From an uncultured Eubacteriales bacterium (GTDB lineage: Bacteria > Bacillota > Clostridia > Oscillospirales > Acutalibacteraceae): a stretch of DNA of 64,000 nt. Below, piece after piece: positions 7,293-16,785 of the stretch. The notes under the pieces are model-generated. The model saw nothing but the letters and a program-made list of their open reading frames with translations, searched no databases and had not been told where the DNA came from. The DNA is taken from contig OMUY01000021.1 in NCBI GenBank assembly GCA_900314355.1, positions 1-64,000 of the forward strand, written 5' to 3'. Numbering within the stretch: position 1 is the first letter of the stretch; every line of letters starts with the position of its first letter. The position numbers and the translations under genes were made by a program.

Positions 7293-8375
7293 TCAGCCGT
7301 TTTCTTTCTCAAACTTTTCCATGAAATCAACAAGCGCCTGTACGCCCTCATAAGGCATAGCGTTGTAAATCGACGCTCTCATACCGCCTACTGTTCTGTG
7401 TCCTTTAAGATTAACAAGACCGGCGGCTTTAGCCTCCGCAACGAATTTAGCGTTGAGTTCGTCTGAACCCGTTACAAACGGAACATTCATCAAAGAACGA
7501 TCCTCCGGAACTACAGTGCCTTTGAAAAGCTTCGAATTGTCAAGATAATCATATAAGAGTTTAGCTTTCTTTTCGTTTCTCTGCTTCATCGCGTCAAGTC
7601 CGCCGAGACCTTTAATCCATCTGAGGACAAGCATGGTGATATAAATCTGCCAGCACGGAGGCGTGTTGAATAATGAATCTTTATCCGCCTGCGTTTTATA
7701 ATTAAGAAGAGTCGGTGTGATATCCATCGCGTGGCCAATCATGTCATCACGGATTATCACTACCGTAAGTCCCGCGGGCGCAACGTTTTTCTGGGCTCCG
7801 CCCCAGATAACCGCGAATTTAGAAACATCTACCGGTTCAGAAAGGAAACATGATGATACATCCGAAACAAGAGGAATATCTCCCGTATCTGGGATATAGT
7901 TGAACTTTGTTCCGTAGATTGTATTGTTCATGGTGTAGTAGACGTAATCTGCTTCGAGATCGAAATCCTCTCTTTTAACTTTGGGAATGTATGTGAAAGT
8001 CTTATCTTCGGAAGAAGCCACAACTCTCGCCTTTCCGTATCTGCAAGCTTCCTGATAAGCTTTCTTTGCCCACTGACCAGTGACGATATAATCTGCTTTT
8101 CCGTTTTTCGTCATAAGGTTGAGCGGAACAGACGAGAACTGAGTCCAGCCTCCGCCCTGAAGAAAAAGAACCTTGTAATTATCGGGAATATTCATTACTT
8201 CCCTGAATAATCTCTCGGTCTCTTTTATAATATCGTCAAATTCTTTTGAACGATGAGACATCTCCATAACAGACTGACCTGTGCCGTTGTAATCAAGAAG
8301 CTCCGTCTGAGCCTGTTTCAATACCTCCAAGGGAAGCATTGAGGGTCCTGCCGAAAAGTTGTAAACTCTTGCCAT
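7293..8375 (-). CDS. serC: Phosphoserine aminotransferase
   Basis: A PLP-dependent aminotransferase that turns 3-phosphohydroxypyruvate and glutamate into phosphoserine. The sequence opens MARVYNFSAGPSMLP, the family signature. The start at 8375 is chosen because GGAGG lies just upstream; an in-frame ATG 15 bases earlier contains that ribosome-binding site within its own codons and would have none itself. The resulting 360 residues is the usual family length. The PLP-lysine block WGGAQKN is present. It is first in the serC-serA operon, behind a consensus promoter and a leader with a stable hairpin. Confidence 0.95.
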   Translation of the reverse strand: MARVYNFSAGPSMLPLEVLKQAQTELLDYNGTGQSVMEMSHRSKEFDDIIKETERLFREVMNIPDNYKVLFLQGGGWTQFSSVPLNLMTKNGKADYIVTGQWAKKAYQEACRYGKARVVASSEDKTFTYIPKVKREDFDLEADYVYYTMNNTIYGTKFNYIPDTGDIPLVSDVSSCFLSEPVDVSKFAVIWGGAQKNVAPAGLTVVIIRDDMIGHAMDITPTLLNYKTQADKDSLFNTPPCWQIYITMLVLRWIKGLGGLDAMKQRNEKKAKLLYDYLDNSKLFKGTVVPEDRSLMNVPFVTGSDELNAKFVAEAKAAGLVNLKGHRTVGGMRASIYNAMPYEGVQALVDFMEKFEKENG

Positions 8376-8396
8376 ATTATTTTCCTCCAATTAAAG

Positions 8397-8434
8397 TCGC
8401 GGAATGAATAAAAAACTTAAAATGCAATCCGCGA
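8397..8434 (-). promoter_or_regulatory. Hairpin in the serC leader
   Basis: On the minus strand TCGCGGA and TCCGCGA pair across a 24-nt loop and end about 9 bases before the GGAGG of serC. A second small hairpin (AACAG/CTGTT type, 8434-8449) precedes it. It could tune translation initiation; no known riboswitch or T-box motif is visible. Confidence 0.4.
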
Positions 8435-8462
8435 ACAGTTTTACTGTTTTTACTTCTTATAA

Positions 8463-8491
8463 ATTATATCATCATGATATTAGAATATCAA
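8463..8491 (-). promoter_or_regulatory. Sigma-A promoter of serCA
   Basis: On the minus strand TTGATA (8486-8491), a 17-bp spacer and a perfect TATAAT (8463-8468) give a transcript with a leader of about 80 nt before serC. Confidence 0.85.
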
Positions 8492-8533
8492 GCAAAACGA
8501 AAATTAAAAAAATTTAAAAGAAATTTAATTTAA

Positions 8534-10051
8534 TTATTCTTCAGCCCAATTCATGGAGCGTTTAACCGCTTTTTTCCATCCCGCGTAGAGGGAATCTCTT
8601 TCCTCCTTGGGAATTTGCGGAACAAATTCTTTAGATACTTCTCTTAGACCTTCAATCTCTGTTCTTGACGACCAAAATCCTACAGCGAGACCTGCGAGAT
8701 ATGCCGCACCGAGAGCCGTTGTTTCTACTACTTTGGGTCTGTTTACGGTTGTTTCAATCATGTTGGCCTGTATCTGCATCATGATATCACTGACAGAAGC
8801 ACCGCCGTCAACTCTCAGTTCTTCAAGTTCAATTCCCGAATCCGCTTTCATGGCCTCAAGAAGATCTGTCATCTGATAAACTATGCTCTCCAATACGGCT
8901 CTTGCAAAATGCTTGTTGTTGGCTCCCCTTGTGATTCCGACTATAGTGCCCCGCGCGTACATATCCCAATATGGGGCGCCGAGACCGGTGAAAGCCGGAA
9001 CAATATATACGCCGTTTGAATCGGGTACGGATTCCGCGAGTCTGTCACACTCCGGAGCAGACGAAATGAGATGAAGCTCGTCTCTGAGCCACTGTATTAC
9101 AGAACCCGCGTTAAAAGCGGAACCTTCTATACAGTATTCGACTCTTCCGTCGAGTCCCCACGCAAGACCGGTCAGAAGATTGTTGTGGGATATGACTCTC
9201 TTTCCTCCGGTATTCATCACAAGAAAACATCCCGTGCCATACGTATTTTTAGCCTGTCCCGGTCTGAAACACGCCTGACCGAATAAAGCTGCCTGCTGAT
9301 CGCCTATAGCGGATGCAATCGGAATACCCGAAAGAGATTCAAGTCCAGGTATTCCGTCGGCGACAGTTCCGTAAATTTCACTGGACTGAACGACTTTGGG
9401 AAGAATTGACATAGGTATGCCCAATTTATCACATATATGTTTATCCCAGTGAAGTTCATCCACGTCAAAAAGCATTGTCCTCCATGCGTTTGAGTAATCG
9501 GTTACATGAACCTGCCCTCCGGTAAGATTCCATATAAGCCACGTCTCGATTGTGCCGAACAGAAGATTGCCTTCGTCGGCAAGTTTTCTCGCTTTTTCCG
9601 AATGATCAAGTATCCATTTTATTTTGGTCGCGGAAAAATAAGCGTCCACAATGAGACCTGTATGATTCCTGATATAATCGGAAAGTTCCTTGTCTTTTTT
9701 TATATTTTCCGCAATTTCGGATGTTCGTCTGCACTGCCAAACTATGGCGTTATATACAGGCTTTCCGTCTCTTTTATCCCAGAGAATAGTAGTTTCCCTC
9801 TGGTTTGTGATTCCAATCGCGGCGATTTCCTTTGCTTCGATTTTTCCGTCAATCAAAGTATCGACTATCGCCCTGTACTCACTCTTCAAAATTTCCTCCG
9901 GGTCATGTTCAACCCATCCGGCTTTCGGATAAATCTGCGGAAATTCGTACTGTGATTTCGAAACTATTTGTCCTTTTTTATCAAAAATGATAGCTCTCGA
10001 ACTCGTAGTTCCCTGGTCAAGGGAAAGAACATATTTTGATGTATTTGTCAT
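8534..10051 (-). CDS. glpK: Glycerol kinase
   Basis: Phosphorylates glycerol with ATP to sn-glycerol 3-phosphate in the cytoplasm. This FGGY-family kinase has the phosphate-1 motif LSLDQGTTSSRA near the N-terminus and the typical blocks TNQRETT, YGTGCFLV and VDGGASVS. The ATG at 10051 lies 7 bases from GGAGG; an ATG two codons upstream at 10057 is only one base from it and therefore unlikely. The 505 residues match the family. No glycerol facilitator or glycerol-3-phosphate dehydrogenase lies beside it, so it looks monocistronic with its own promoter. Confidence 0.96.
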   Translation of the reverse strand: MTNTSKYVLSLDQGTTSSRAIIFDKKGQIVSKSQYEFPQIYPKAGWVEHDPEEILKSEYRAIVDTLIDGKIEAKEIAAIGITNQRETTILWDKRDGKPVYNAIVWQCRRTSEIAENIKKDKELSDYIRNHTGLIVDAYFSATKIKWILDHSEKARKLADEGNLLFGTIETWLIWNLTGGQVHVTDYSNAWRTMLFDVDELHWDKHICDKLGIPMSILPKVVQSSEIYGTVADGIPGLESLSGIPIASAIGDQQAALFGQACFRPGQAKNTYGTGCFLVMNTGGKRVISHNNLLTGLAWGLDGRVEYCIEGSAFNAGSVIQWLRDELHLISSAPECDRLAESVPDSNGVYIVPAFTGLGAPYWDMYARGTIVGITRGANNKHFARAVLESIVYQMTDLLEAMKADSGIELEELRVDGGASVSDIMMQIQANMIETTVNRPKVVETTALGAAYLAGLAVGFWSSRTEIEGLREVSKEFVPQIPKEERDSLYAGWKKAVKRSMNWAEE

Positions 10052-10105
10052 TATCATGCCTCCGTAGAGAAATTGTAAAATATATTTAATTTTTAATATA
10101 AGAAC

Positions 10106-10134
10106 ATTTTACTTAAATTTCAATTTAAAGTCAA
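10106..10134 (-). promoter_or_regulatory. Sigma-A promoter of glpK
   Basis: On the minus strand TTGACT (10129-10134), a 17-bp spacer and TAAAAT (10106-10111) lie about 55 bases before the glpK start. Confidence 0.75.
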
Positions 10135-10227
10135 CATATACAGGATAAGTTTTGTTAAAAAATCATAATAAAAATTTTAATAATTCAGATGGAGCATAAT
10201 TTCCGCAATATATTATTAATGTTGTTA

Positions 10228-10256
10228 TTGTATTTTTTTTGTCAGTATGATAAAAT
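10228..10256 (+). promoter_or_regulatory. Sigma-A promoter of the GH2 gene
   Basis: TTGTAT (10228-10233), a 17-bp spacer and TAAAAT (10251-10256) lie 38 bases before the GH2 start codon. Confidence 0.7.
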
Positions 10257-10293
10257 ATATAAAATTTAATTCAATTTAAATGGGAGACGTTAT

Positions 10294-12666
10294 ATGCGTA
10301 CAATAGAAAACCTGAACTTCGACTGGCTGTACTCGGAAAAATTTTCAGATGAAATGTTCAGAAAATCTTACAAAGAGGAAGGCTTTGAAAAAGTAGACAT
10401 TCCTCATACTAACAAGGAGCTGCCTCTTAATTATTTCGACGAAAAGATTTATCAATTCGTATCTTGCTACAGAAAGCATTTCAGACTTCCGAAAGAAGCA
10501 TATGAAGAAGGCAAAAAAGTATTTCTTCATTTTGAAGGAGCCGCGAATTATGCGGTAGTTTACGTAAACGGCAAACCTGCAGGCGAACACAAAGGCGGAT
10601 ATACTCCTTTCGTATTTGATATTACAAATCTTATCTGCAAAGACGAAAATGTAATAGCTGTTGAGCTTGACTCCACCGAAAGACCCGAGATACCTCCTTT
10701 CGGATATATGGTAGATTACCTTGTATACGGCGGAATATACCGCGAAGTATGGCTTGAAATTACGGACGAAATTTATATTAAAGACGTGTTTGTCAGAACA
10801 CCGTCCGTAATCAACGAAAAAAAGGAAATGCTCATCGACGTTGAATTTTCCGACGGAGTCAGAGGAAATATCAATTTTGAACTCAAAGATATGAGCGGAA
10901 AAGTCATCGCATCAAAAGAAACAAAATGCTCCGGAAAGAAAATCAGATTTGACTGGTGGGTATCAGGCGTAAAAAATTGGGATACAGATAACCCGAACCT
11001 CTATTACCTTACCGTAAAATTCGGGAAAGATGAAAAGACCGCAAGATTCGGTTTCAGAACGTGCGAATTCAGAAAAGACGGTTTTTATCTGAATAACAAG
11101 CATATAAAACTTATGGGACTCAACCGTCATCAAAGCTACCCTTACGTCGGAAACGCAATGCCGAAATCAGCCCAGACTGCCGACGCGGAATTATTAAAAT
11201 ACAGACTCGGCTGCAATATAGTAAGGACGTCTCATTATCCCGATTCAATTCATTTTATTGACAGATGCGATGAGATAGGTCTTGTTGTCTTTACGGAAAT
11301 TCCGTCATGGCAGTTTCTCGGAAAAGGCGAATGGAGAAAACTGTTTATCGAAAATATCAAGTCAATGATACTCAGAGACAGAAACCATCCGTCAATTATA
11401 CTTTGGGGCGTCAGAGTAAACGAAGGACAGGACTGCGACACGTTTTATATTCAAGCGAACGCGGTAGCTCATCTTCTTGACGATTCGCGTCAGACCGGCG
11501 GAGTCAGAAATTTCCCGAGATCTCATCTGTTTGAAGATGTATACACATATAATGATTTCTCTCATTCGGGCGGTTTAATCAAACTTCTTCCACCTTACAT
11601 AGTAGCTAAAAACGCTCCGTATCTCGTGACCGAGAACAACGGTCACATGTACCCGACAAAATCGTTTGACACGGAGAGGGTAAGAACCGAGCACGCTTTA
11701 AGACACGCGAGAGTCCAGGACAAATCTTTCGGAACAAGGAGAATATCCGGGGCAATCGGATGGGATATGGCCGATTACAACACTCATAAAGATTTCGGTT
11801 CCGGAGACAGAATTTGCTATCACGGCGTCACAGACATGTTCAGAGTCCCGAAAATGGCAGGTGCTGTTTTTGCGTCTCAGCAGGAAAAAAATCCCGTATT
11901 GGAGACATCGTCTTCTATGGACATCGGAGATCATCCCGGCGGAATGTTAGGACTTACTTATATATTTACAAACTGCGATTATGTAAAGATTTACAAAAAC
12001 GGAGAGTACAAATCGACAGTTACTCCGGAGAGAAACAGCCCGTTTAAAAACCTTCCGCATCCTCCAATTACACCTCTCGACTTTATCGGCGACGCTCTTG
12101 AAAGAAAAGAACATATAGATCCGAAGGCGGCGAAATACCTCAAAAAGGCTTTAATAGCAGGGTCGAGATACGGCTATTTAATGCCGCCTCAGCATTACCT
12201 TGAACTCGCATACGCTTTCGTCAAAGGTCGTTTTTCTGTAAAAGATATTGTCGGCATAGTCGAGAAATACATCGGCGGTTGGGGAGAAGAGCAGGTTTCT
12301 TATAGATTTGAGGGATACATCGGCAACACTCTCGTAAAAACAGTTACAAGGACGGCTGTAAACAAAGTATCGTTTACGGCAGTTCCTGATTCAGACAAGC
12401 TTTGCGAAGACGAAACTTACGACGTTACAAGAATAGAACTCGTTGCAAGAGACCAAAACGGAAACAAACTCCCCTATATTGATGAAACTCTTCATGTTTC
12501 GGTTGACGGTCCCGTAAAAGTCATAGGACCCGACACATTCTCACTTATCGGCGGAGACAGAGCTTTCTGGGTAAGAACCACTGGAAAATCCGGAAACGCA
12601 AAAATTACTGTAACTTCCGAAAACATAGGAGAACAGGTCGTAAATTTGACAGTAGAAAAAAAATAA
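10294..12666 (+). CDS. Glycoside hydrolase family 2 (beta-galactosidase/glucuronidase type)
   Basis: A 790-residue enzyme with the GH2 layout. The N-terminal jelly-roll sugar-binding domain (about 10-150) contains VYVNGKPAGEHKGGYTPF. An immunoglobulin-like domain follows, then a TIM barrel with the proposed acid/base E377 (RVNEGQ) and nucleophile E447 (LVTENNG), and a C-terminal Ig-like extension. There is no signal peptide, so it acts in the cytoplasm on sugars brought in by a transporter. Whether it prefers beta-galactosides, glucuronides or mannosides cannot be settled from sequence. It has its own promoter, the ribosome site GGGAGA and a terminator, so it is a single-gene unit. Confidence 0.88.
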   Translation: MRTIENLNFDWLYSEKFSDEMFRKSYKEEGFEKVDIPHTNKELPLNYFDEKIYQFVSCYRKHFRLPKEAYEEGKKVFLHFEGAANYAVVYVNGKPAGEHKGGYTPFVFDITNLICKDENVIAVELDSTERPEIPPFGYMVDYLVYGGIYREVWLEITDEIYIKDVFVRTPSVINEKKEMLIDVEFSDGVRGNINFELKDMSGKVIASKETKCSGKKIRFDWWVSGVKNWDTDNPNLYYLTVKFGKDEKTARFGFRTCEFRKDGFYLNNKHIKLMGLNRHQSYPYVGNAMPKSAQTADAELLKYRLGCNIVRTSHYPDSIHFIDRCDEIGLVVFTEIPSWQFLGKGEWRKLFIENIKSMILRDRNHPSIILWGVRVNEGQDCDTFYIQANAVAHLLDDSRQTGGVRNFPRSHLFEDVYTYNDFSHSGGLIKLLPPYIVAKNAPYLVTENNGHMYPTKSFDTERVRTEHALRHARVQDKSFGTRRISGAIGWDMADYNTHKDFGSGDRICYHGVTDMFRVPKMAGAVFASQQEKNPVLETSSSMDIGDHPGGMLGLTYIFTNCDYVKIYKNGEYKSTVTPERNSPFKNLPHPPITPLDFIGDALERKEHIDPKAAKYLKKALIAGSRYGYLMPPQHYLELAYAFVKGRFSVKDIVGIVEKYIGGWGEEQVSYRFEGYIGNTLVKTVTRTAVNKVSFTAVPDSDKLCEDETYDVTRIELVARDQNGNKLPYIDETLHVSVDGPVKVIGPDTFSLIGGDRAFWVRTTGKSGNAKITVTSENIGEQVVNLTVEKK

Positions 12667-12672
12667 ATCAAG

Positions 12673-12706
12673 AAAATTATCCGGATCGACAGACCCGGAT
12701 AATTTT
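12673..12706. terminator. Bidirectional terminator between GH2 and tmk
   Basis: A perfect 12-bp stem AAAATTATCCGG/CCGGATAATTTT with a 10-nt loop and T-rich flanks on both sides ends the GH2 transcript and the convergent zapA-tmk operon. Confidence 0.88.
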
Positions 12707-12717
12707 GTGTTTATTTT

Positions 12718-13353
12718 TCAAAATATAATTTTTTTTATTTCTGAAAAGATTTTTTCATTTACGTTTTCGATAGTATCGTCGGCACAGACTGTTACAATAT
12801 TTTCGTTTTTCAAATTGCCGAAGACATCATAAAACCTTTGTCTGATCTTAGTAAGATATTCCAAATTTTCGTATATTTCAATTTGAGACGCATCTCTCGC
12901 CGCGTTTATTCTATTCATAGATATTTCAGGTTTGAGATCCAAAAAAATACACAGATCGGGTTTTCTGATATCCGAACATTCGAGGTTGATTTTTTCGAGC
13001 CAGTCCACTCCGACGTCGACGCCCTGATATGCGAAAGTTGAATAATAATATCTGTCGGAAATCACATCAACGCCTTCATCTATGAGCTTTTCGATACCGT
13101 CCTCTTTGTTTTTGTTATGGTCTATTCTGTCAAGCGTAAAGAGAAGAGCAAGCTGGCTTTTTTCGCACTTTCTTTTTCCGGACAGCGCTTCTCTGCACAT
13201 TTTTCCGAATTCGTGACAAGTCGGTTCCGACTGCACTTTGACTTTCCTGCCGAGAGCGGAAAGCTTATCACAAATTATTTTTGAATGAGTGGTTTTGCCC
13301 GTCCCGTCAAGTCCCTCTATTACAATAAACTTACCTTTATTCATATTTCGCAC
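12718..13353 (-). CDS. tmk: Thymidylate kinase
   Basis: Converts dTMP to dTDP with ATP. The P-loop GLDGTGKTT is at residues 14-22, the DR of the DRYYYSTFAYQG block is present and the length (211 residues) is normal. The reading frame starts with GTG at 13353, overlapping rsmA by 17 bases; an ATG at 13344 (MNKGKF) is an alternative. A weak GAG is better placed for the GTG. It is the last gene of the zapA-dut-dnaD-dnaI-rsmA-tmk operon; together with dut it links dTTP supply to replication-initiation proteins. Confidence 0.94.
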   Translation of the reverse strand: MRNMNKGKFIVIEGLDGTGKTTHSKIICDKLSALGRKVKVQSEPTCHEFGKMCREALSGKRKCEKSQLALLFTLDRIDHNKNKEDGIEKLIDEGVDVISDRYYYSTFAYQGVDVGVDWLEKINLECSDIRKPDLCIFLDLKPEISMNRINAARDASQIEIYENLEYLTKIRQRFYDVFGNLKNENIVTVCADDTIENVNEKIFSEIKKIIF

Positions 13354-14218
13354 CGGTCATCTCAAATAATCTGTTTGAAAAATTCACCCAATCAGACATC
13401 GTAAATTTTTCGGCTCTTATATTCACCGGAATATTCAATGATTCCATCGCTTCCGTTATTTTGCTCTTTTCAATTCCCGCGGCGGAATTAATACCATTGA
13501 CCGCAGTTTTTCTTCTCTGGGTAAATGCGGCTCTTATCAACTTGAAAAAGAAATCCGTATTTTCTATTTCATATTGCGGTTTTTCTCTTATCTTTAATTC
13601 GATAACCTCGCTGTCAACTTTAGGCTGCGGGTAGAAACAGCTTCTGCTGACGTCAAAAAGCTCGTTCGCGTCGGAATAATAATCCACCGCGCACGTAACA
13701 GCGCCGGCATCCCGAGAACCTACATCGGCGCAGAGTCTTACTCCCGCTTCTTTCTGTACCATAAAAGTCATTGCCGTAAAGCCCGGATTTTCTTCAAGAA
13801 GCTTCATTATGACAGGAGACGTTATATTATACGGAAGGTTTGAACATACTATAAGATTTTCACAGCCCATCAATTCGTTTTTTACAAGTTTTTCAAGGTC
13901 CGTTTTCATTACATCGGTATTGACTACGCTCACATTTCCGTAATCAGACAATGTATCATGCAGTACGGGAATAAGCGACGCGTCAACTTCTACTGAAAGA
14001 ACCTTTTTGGCTTTCTTTGCTATCTCGCATGTAAGAACGCCTATACCGGGACCTATTTCAAGTACGCCGGTATTTTTGTCTATCGAAGAGCGTCGTACGA
14101 TTTCGGGGCAGACAGAATTGTCGACAATAAAATTCTGCCCGAGAGATTTTTTAAAATTGAAATTATGCTTTCTTAACAGCCTGTTTATTTCGTTAATATC
14201 GCAGAGATTGTATTTCAT
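13337..14218 (-). CDS. rsmA: 16S rRNA (A1518/A1519) dimethyltransferase
   Basis: KsgA/RsmA dimethylates two adjacent adenines near the 3' end of 16S rRNA using SAM. The N-terminal segment KKSLGQNFIVD, the SAM-binding motif LEIGPGIGVLT (about 53-63) and the catalytic NLPYNI (about 127) are all present, in 293 residues. Its ATG overlaps the stop of the upstream dnaC-like gene in an ATGA, a sign of translational coupling. Downstream it overlaps tmk. Confidence 0.96.
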   Translation of the reverse strand: MKYNLCDINEINRLLRKHNFNFKKSLGQNFIVDNSVCPEIVRRSSIDKNTGVLEIGPGIGVLTCEIAKKAKKVLSVEVDASLIPVLHDTLSDYGNVSVVNTDVMKTDLEKLVKNELMGCENLIVCSNLPYNITSPVIMKLLEENPGFTAMTFMVQKEAGVRLCADVGSRDAGAVTCAVDYYSDANELFDVSRSCFYPQPKVDSEVIELKIREKPQYEIENTDFFFKLIRAAFTQRRKTAVNGINSAAGIEKSKITEAMESLNIPVNIRAEKFTMSDWVNFSNRLFEMTGAKYE

Positions 14219-15204
14219 CCTTTATTTAAGTTCTTCCTCGCCTTTTTCAGCATCCTTACATCTGTTCCTTCAAATTCCAAAAGCTTATAATCGCAGTAAA
14301 GCCTTGACGCGACACGCTGAGAATATCTTTCCTCAATTTCTCCGCTTTCAAGATTGGTGCTGATTATCGTAGGCAAACCGCGAAGAAGTCTTTCATTGAT
14401 AATATCGTAAAGAGCGGCGGCGGAAAATTTTGAAGTAAATTCAGAGCCGAGATCATCAATAATCAGAAGGTCGCACGATTCCGCCATATCTTCCGTCTCA
14501 CCGTAATTTGAGTCTTGCGACCTGCCGAATTTTTCAGCTTCGATTTTTGAAAACAATTTATGGGCAGACCCGTAAACCACATTATATCCTTTTTTCGCAA
14601 CCTCGCCGGCTATGGCAAGAGAAAGATGTGTTTTTCCCAATCCAGTCCCTCCGGAAAAAAGAAGAGAGATGTTTTCGGTTGTAAAAGTATTCGCGTATGT
14701 TTTGCAGAAATTAAAAATCATCTGCATTTTTTTATAAGTTTTTAAATTATCTTCATAATACGAAAGATCAAAATCATCAAATGAGGTGATTTTAAGAGAC
14801 GACTTTTCACACAATTCCTCAAAAGACAGCTTCTTCATTTCGTTTAAAAGGCACGAACATATTTTTCCGTCCGAAAATCCGGTATCATTGCATTTTTTGC
14901 AGAAATAATCCGGCTCAAGATAATTTTCGGGATATCCGTGTTCTTTAAGCAGCAACTTGATTTTCTTTTGTGCCGAAAGATTTTGATTTCTTAGTTCTTC
15001 GATATATTCTTTGGCGCCGTCTCCGAAATTTATTACTTTGAGAACGTCCATTGCGGACCTTTGCATCTTCTGTTCTTCGGCAGCAAATTCCGGACAGACC
15101 GAGGCAAATTCATCTCTGTGCTTTTCGGCTTTATCCTCGGCCTCTTCCCTTCTAATTTTTAATCTGTCCTGTGCTTTCAGAAAAACTTCATTACTGTATG
15201 ACAT
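14215..15204 (-). CDS. DnaC/DnaI-like helicase-loader ATPase
   Basis: A 329-residue AAA+ ATPase of the DnaC/DnaI/IstB group. After an N-terminal coiled-coil-like part come four cysteines (C102, C105, C116, C118) resembling the zinc site of B. subtilis DnaI, then Walker A GGTGLGKTH (185-193) and Walker B LLIIDDLGSE (246-255). The expected role is to load the replicative helicase. Lying 3 bases after a DnaD-domain gene, it probably forms the primosome pair with it; no transposase is near, which argues against an IstB role. Confidence 0.88.
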   Translation of the reverse strand: MSYSNEVFLKAQDRLKIRREEAEDKAEKHRDEFASVCPEFAAEEQKMQRSAMDVLKVINFGDGAKEYIEELRNQNLSAQKKIKLLLKEHGYPENYLEPDYFCKKCNDTGFSDGKICSCLLNEMKKLSFEELCEKSSLKITSFDDFDLSYYEDNLKTYKKMQMIFNFCKTYANTFTTENISLLFSGGTGLGKTHLSLAIAGEVAKKGYNVVYGSAHKLFSKIEAEKFGRSQDSNYGETEDMAESCDLLIIDDLGSEFTSKFSAAALYDIINERLLRGLPTIISTNLESGEIEERYSQRVASRLYCDYKLLEFEGTDVRMLKKARKNLNKG

Positions 15205-15207
15205 AAC

Positions 15208-16323
15208 TCAGCTCCGTTTTGTATCGTTGGGATCAATATCTTCCGATATATGTTTAATAAAATCAATGTCGTAAGTCGGTTTTCGTCCGTTTTTCTCAGA
15301 TGACAACGAGCCGCCTGTTTTCTTCTTTTTCGCCGTTTTAGCGGACTCATTTTTCTCGCGGTAGTCATTTTCGCTTTTTTCGACGTCTTCGGTCGATTTA
15401 AATCCCGACGAAAACCAGGATTTCAATATTCCGTTCATATATTTGAAATCGATTTTTCCTTTTGCTTCTGCCGTTTTTTCATATGCGAGCAGAATCATAT
15501 CAATATTGAAACCGTAATCATTCATCCAAACGCTGATATATCTTGACTGCGCCGACGTAGGTCTCGGCGTTTCAATTCCGGTAGCGCGCCTGAATTCAGA
15601 CCATACGCGGTCGGCGGATTCCATTTTTTCTATTTCCTGAGAGGCCAGCTCAAAAGTATTTATGCCTTTTTCCGCCCATTTTCTGCCTGTCCTCACAATG
15701 AAATCCATTGAACCCTGTTTGCCTATCGTCGCCGAATAACTGCAAAGCGTCAATATAACTTCCTTGGGAAGATTATAGTAAGTCATCAGCATTAACAGAT
15801 TTGCCTGAGCGTCGTATCCCAGCATTCTGCCGAGAGTAATCTGAGCCTGTTCAAAAAGATACCTGACTTCCTCATTATTTTCCGCCATCAAAGCGACTTC
15901 TGAAATAGTCGGCTTCACCGACACGGGAGCCTTAACAGACGTTTCGGATTTATCCACGGTTTCGTCTGATAAATTTTTCTCGCCTGTCTTTTCTTTTAAA
16001 TTGAATTTTACTGTATCTTCTGATTTTGAATAATTTATTTCTTCCGGTTTATTTTCCGTCTTTATTTCTTCGGTTTTATTTTCGTTTACTTCCTCAATAA
16101 TACCGGCATTTATCCAATACTGCATACAGTCGGGTATATCTTCCTTAGATACGCCTGTATCGGCGGAAATTTTGTCAATATCAAAAGGTTCCGCGGCATG
16201 TCTGAACATCCACAGAATTGTTTTTAGATGACTTTTTGAGGCGACTCTCAAATGCTTGTCTACGACGTCCGCCGGAAGAGCAAACATCGAGACATAGACA
16301 TCAGGCGAAATTTTATAACTCAT
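15208..16323 (-). CDS. DnaD-domain primosome protein
   Basis: A 371-residue protein. An N-terminal winged-helix-like region (1-90) resembles DnaD/DnaB of Firmicutes. It is followed by a low-complexity Lys/Glu linker (about 95-140) and a C-terminal DnaD/DnaB2-type helical domain with the YNxxMI-like segment near residues 285-305, then a basic tail. Such proteins remodel DNA and recruit the helicase at origins and stalled forks. Its position directly before the DnaI-like ATPase supports this. Whether it is functionally DnaD or DnaB cannot be told. Confidence 0.85.
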   Translation of the reverse strand: MSYKISPDVYVSMFALPADVVDKHLRVASKSHLKTILWMFRHAAEPFDIDKISADTGVSKEDIPDCMQYWINAGIIEEVNENKTEEIKTENKPEEINYSKSEDTVKFNLKEKTGEKNLSDETVDKSETSVKAPVSVKPTISEVALMAENNEEVRYLFEQAQITLGRMLGYDAQANLLMLMTYYNLPKEVILTLCSYSATIGKQGSMDFIVRTGRKWAEKGINTFELASQEIEKMESADRVWSEFRRATGIETPRPTSAQSRYISVWMNDYGFNIDMILLAYEKTAEAKGKIDFKYMNGILKSWFSSGFKSTEDVEKSENDYREKNESAKTAKKKKTGGSLSSEKNGRKPTYDIDFIKHISEDIDPNDTKRS

Positions 16324-16329
16324 ATTTAT

Positions 16330-16767
16330 TCATATTCTGCCTGTAGAACCGAATCCGCCGGATGCCCTGCCAGTATCGTTCAGACTGTCAGATTCAAGAA
16401 AAGTGGCATTTTCAACAGGCATAATAACGAGCTGAGCTATTCTCTCCCCAGGTTCGATTGTATACGGTTCCTTGTAATTATTGACAAGGCAGACTTTTAT
16501 CTCTCCTCTGTAATCGGAATCGACGACTCCAACGCAGTTCGCAGGGCTTATTCCGTGCTTGCACGCAAGTCCGCTTCTTGCGAAAATAAAACCCGCAAAA
16601 TTTTTCGGCAATTCGATGGCGATGCCGGTCGGAATAAAAACGCTTTCATTTGTGTTAAGCGTAACAGGTTCGTCGAGCAGCGCATACAAATCTGATCCGG
16701 CCGCCTGTTCCGAACCTTTTGTCGGCACTACTGCCCTGTCATTAAGTTTTTTTACTTTGACTATCAT
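16330..16767 (-). CDS. dut: dUTP diphosphatase
   Basis: Hydrolyses dUTP to dUMP and pyrophosphate, keeping uracil out of DNA and feeding dTMP synthesis. The 145-residue trimeric-type protein carries the motifs SEQAAGSDLYA, ARSGLACKHG, CVGVVDSDYRGE, GERIAQLV and the C-terminal GGFGSTGR that closes over the nucleotide. It lies 18 bases after zapA and 6 before the DnaD gene, within one operon. Confidence 0.97.
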   Translation of the reverse strand: MIVKVKKLNDRAVVPTKGSEQAAGSDLYALLDEPVTLNTNESVFIPTGIAIELPKNFAGFIFARSGLACKHGISPANCVGVVDSDYRGEIKVCLVNNYKEPYTIEPGERIAQLVIMPVENATFLESDSLNDTGRASGGFGSTGRI

Positions 16768-16785
16768 GATATTTTTCTTACCGTA

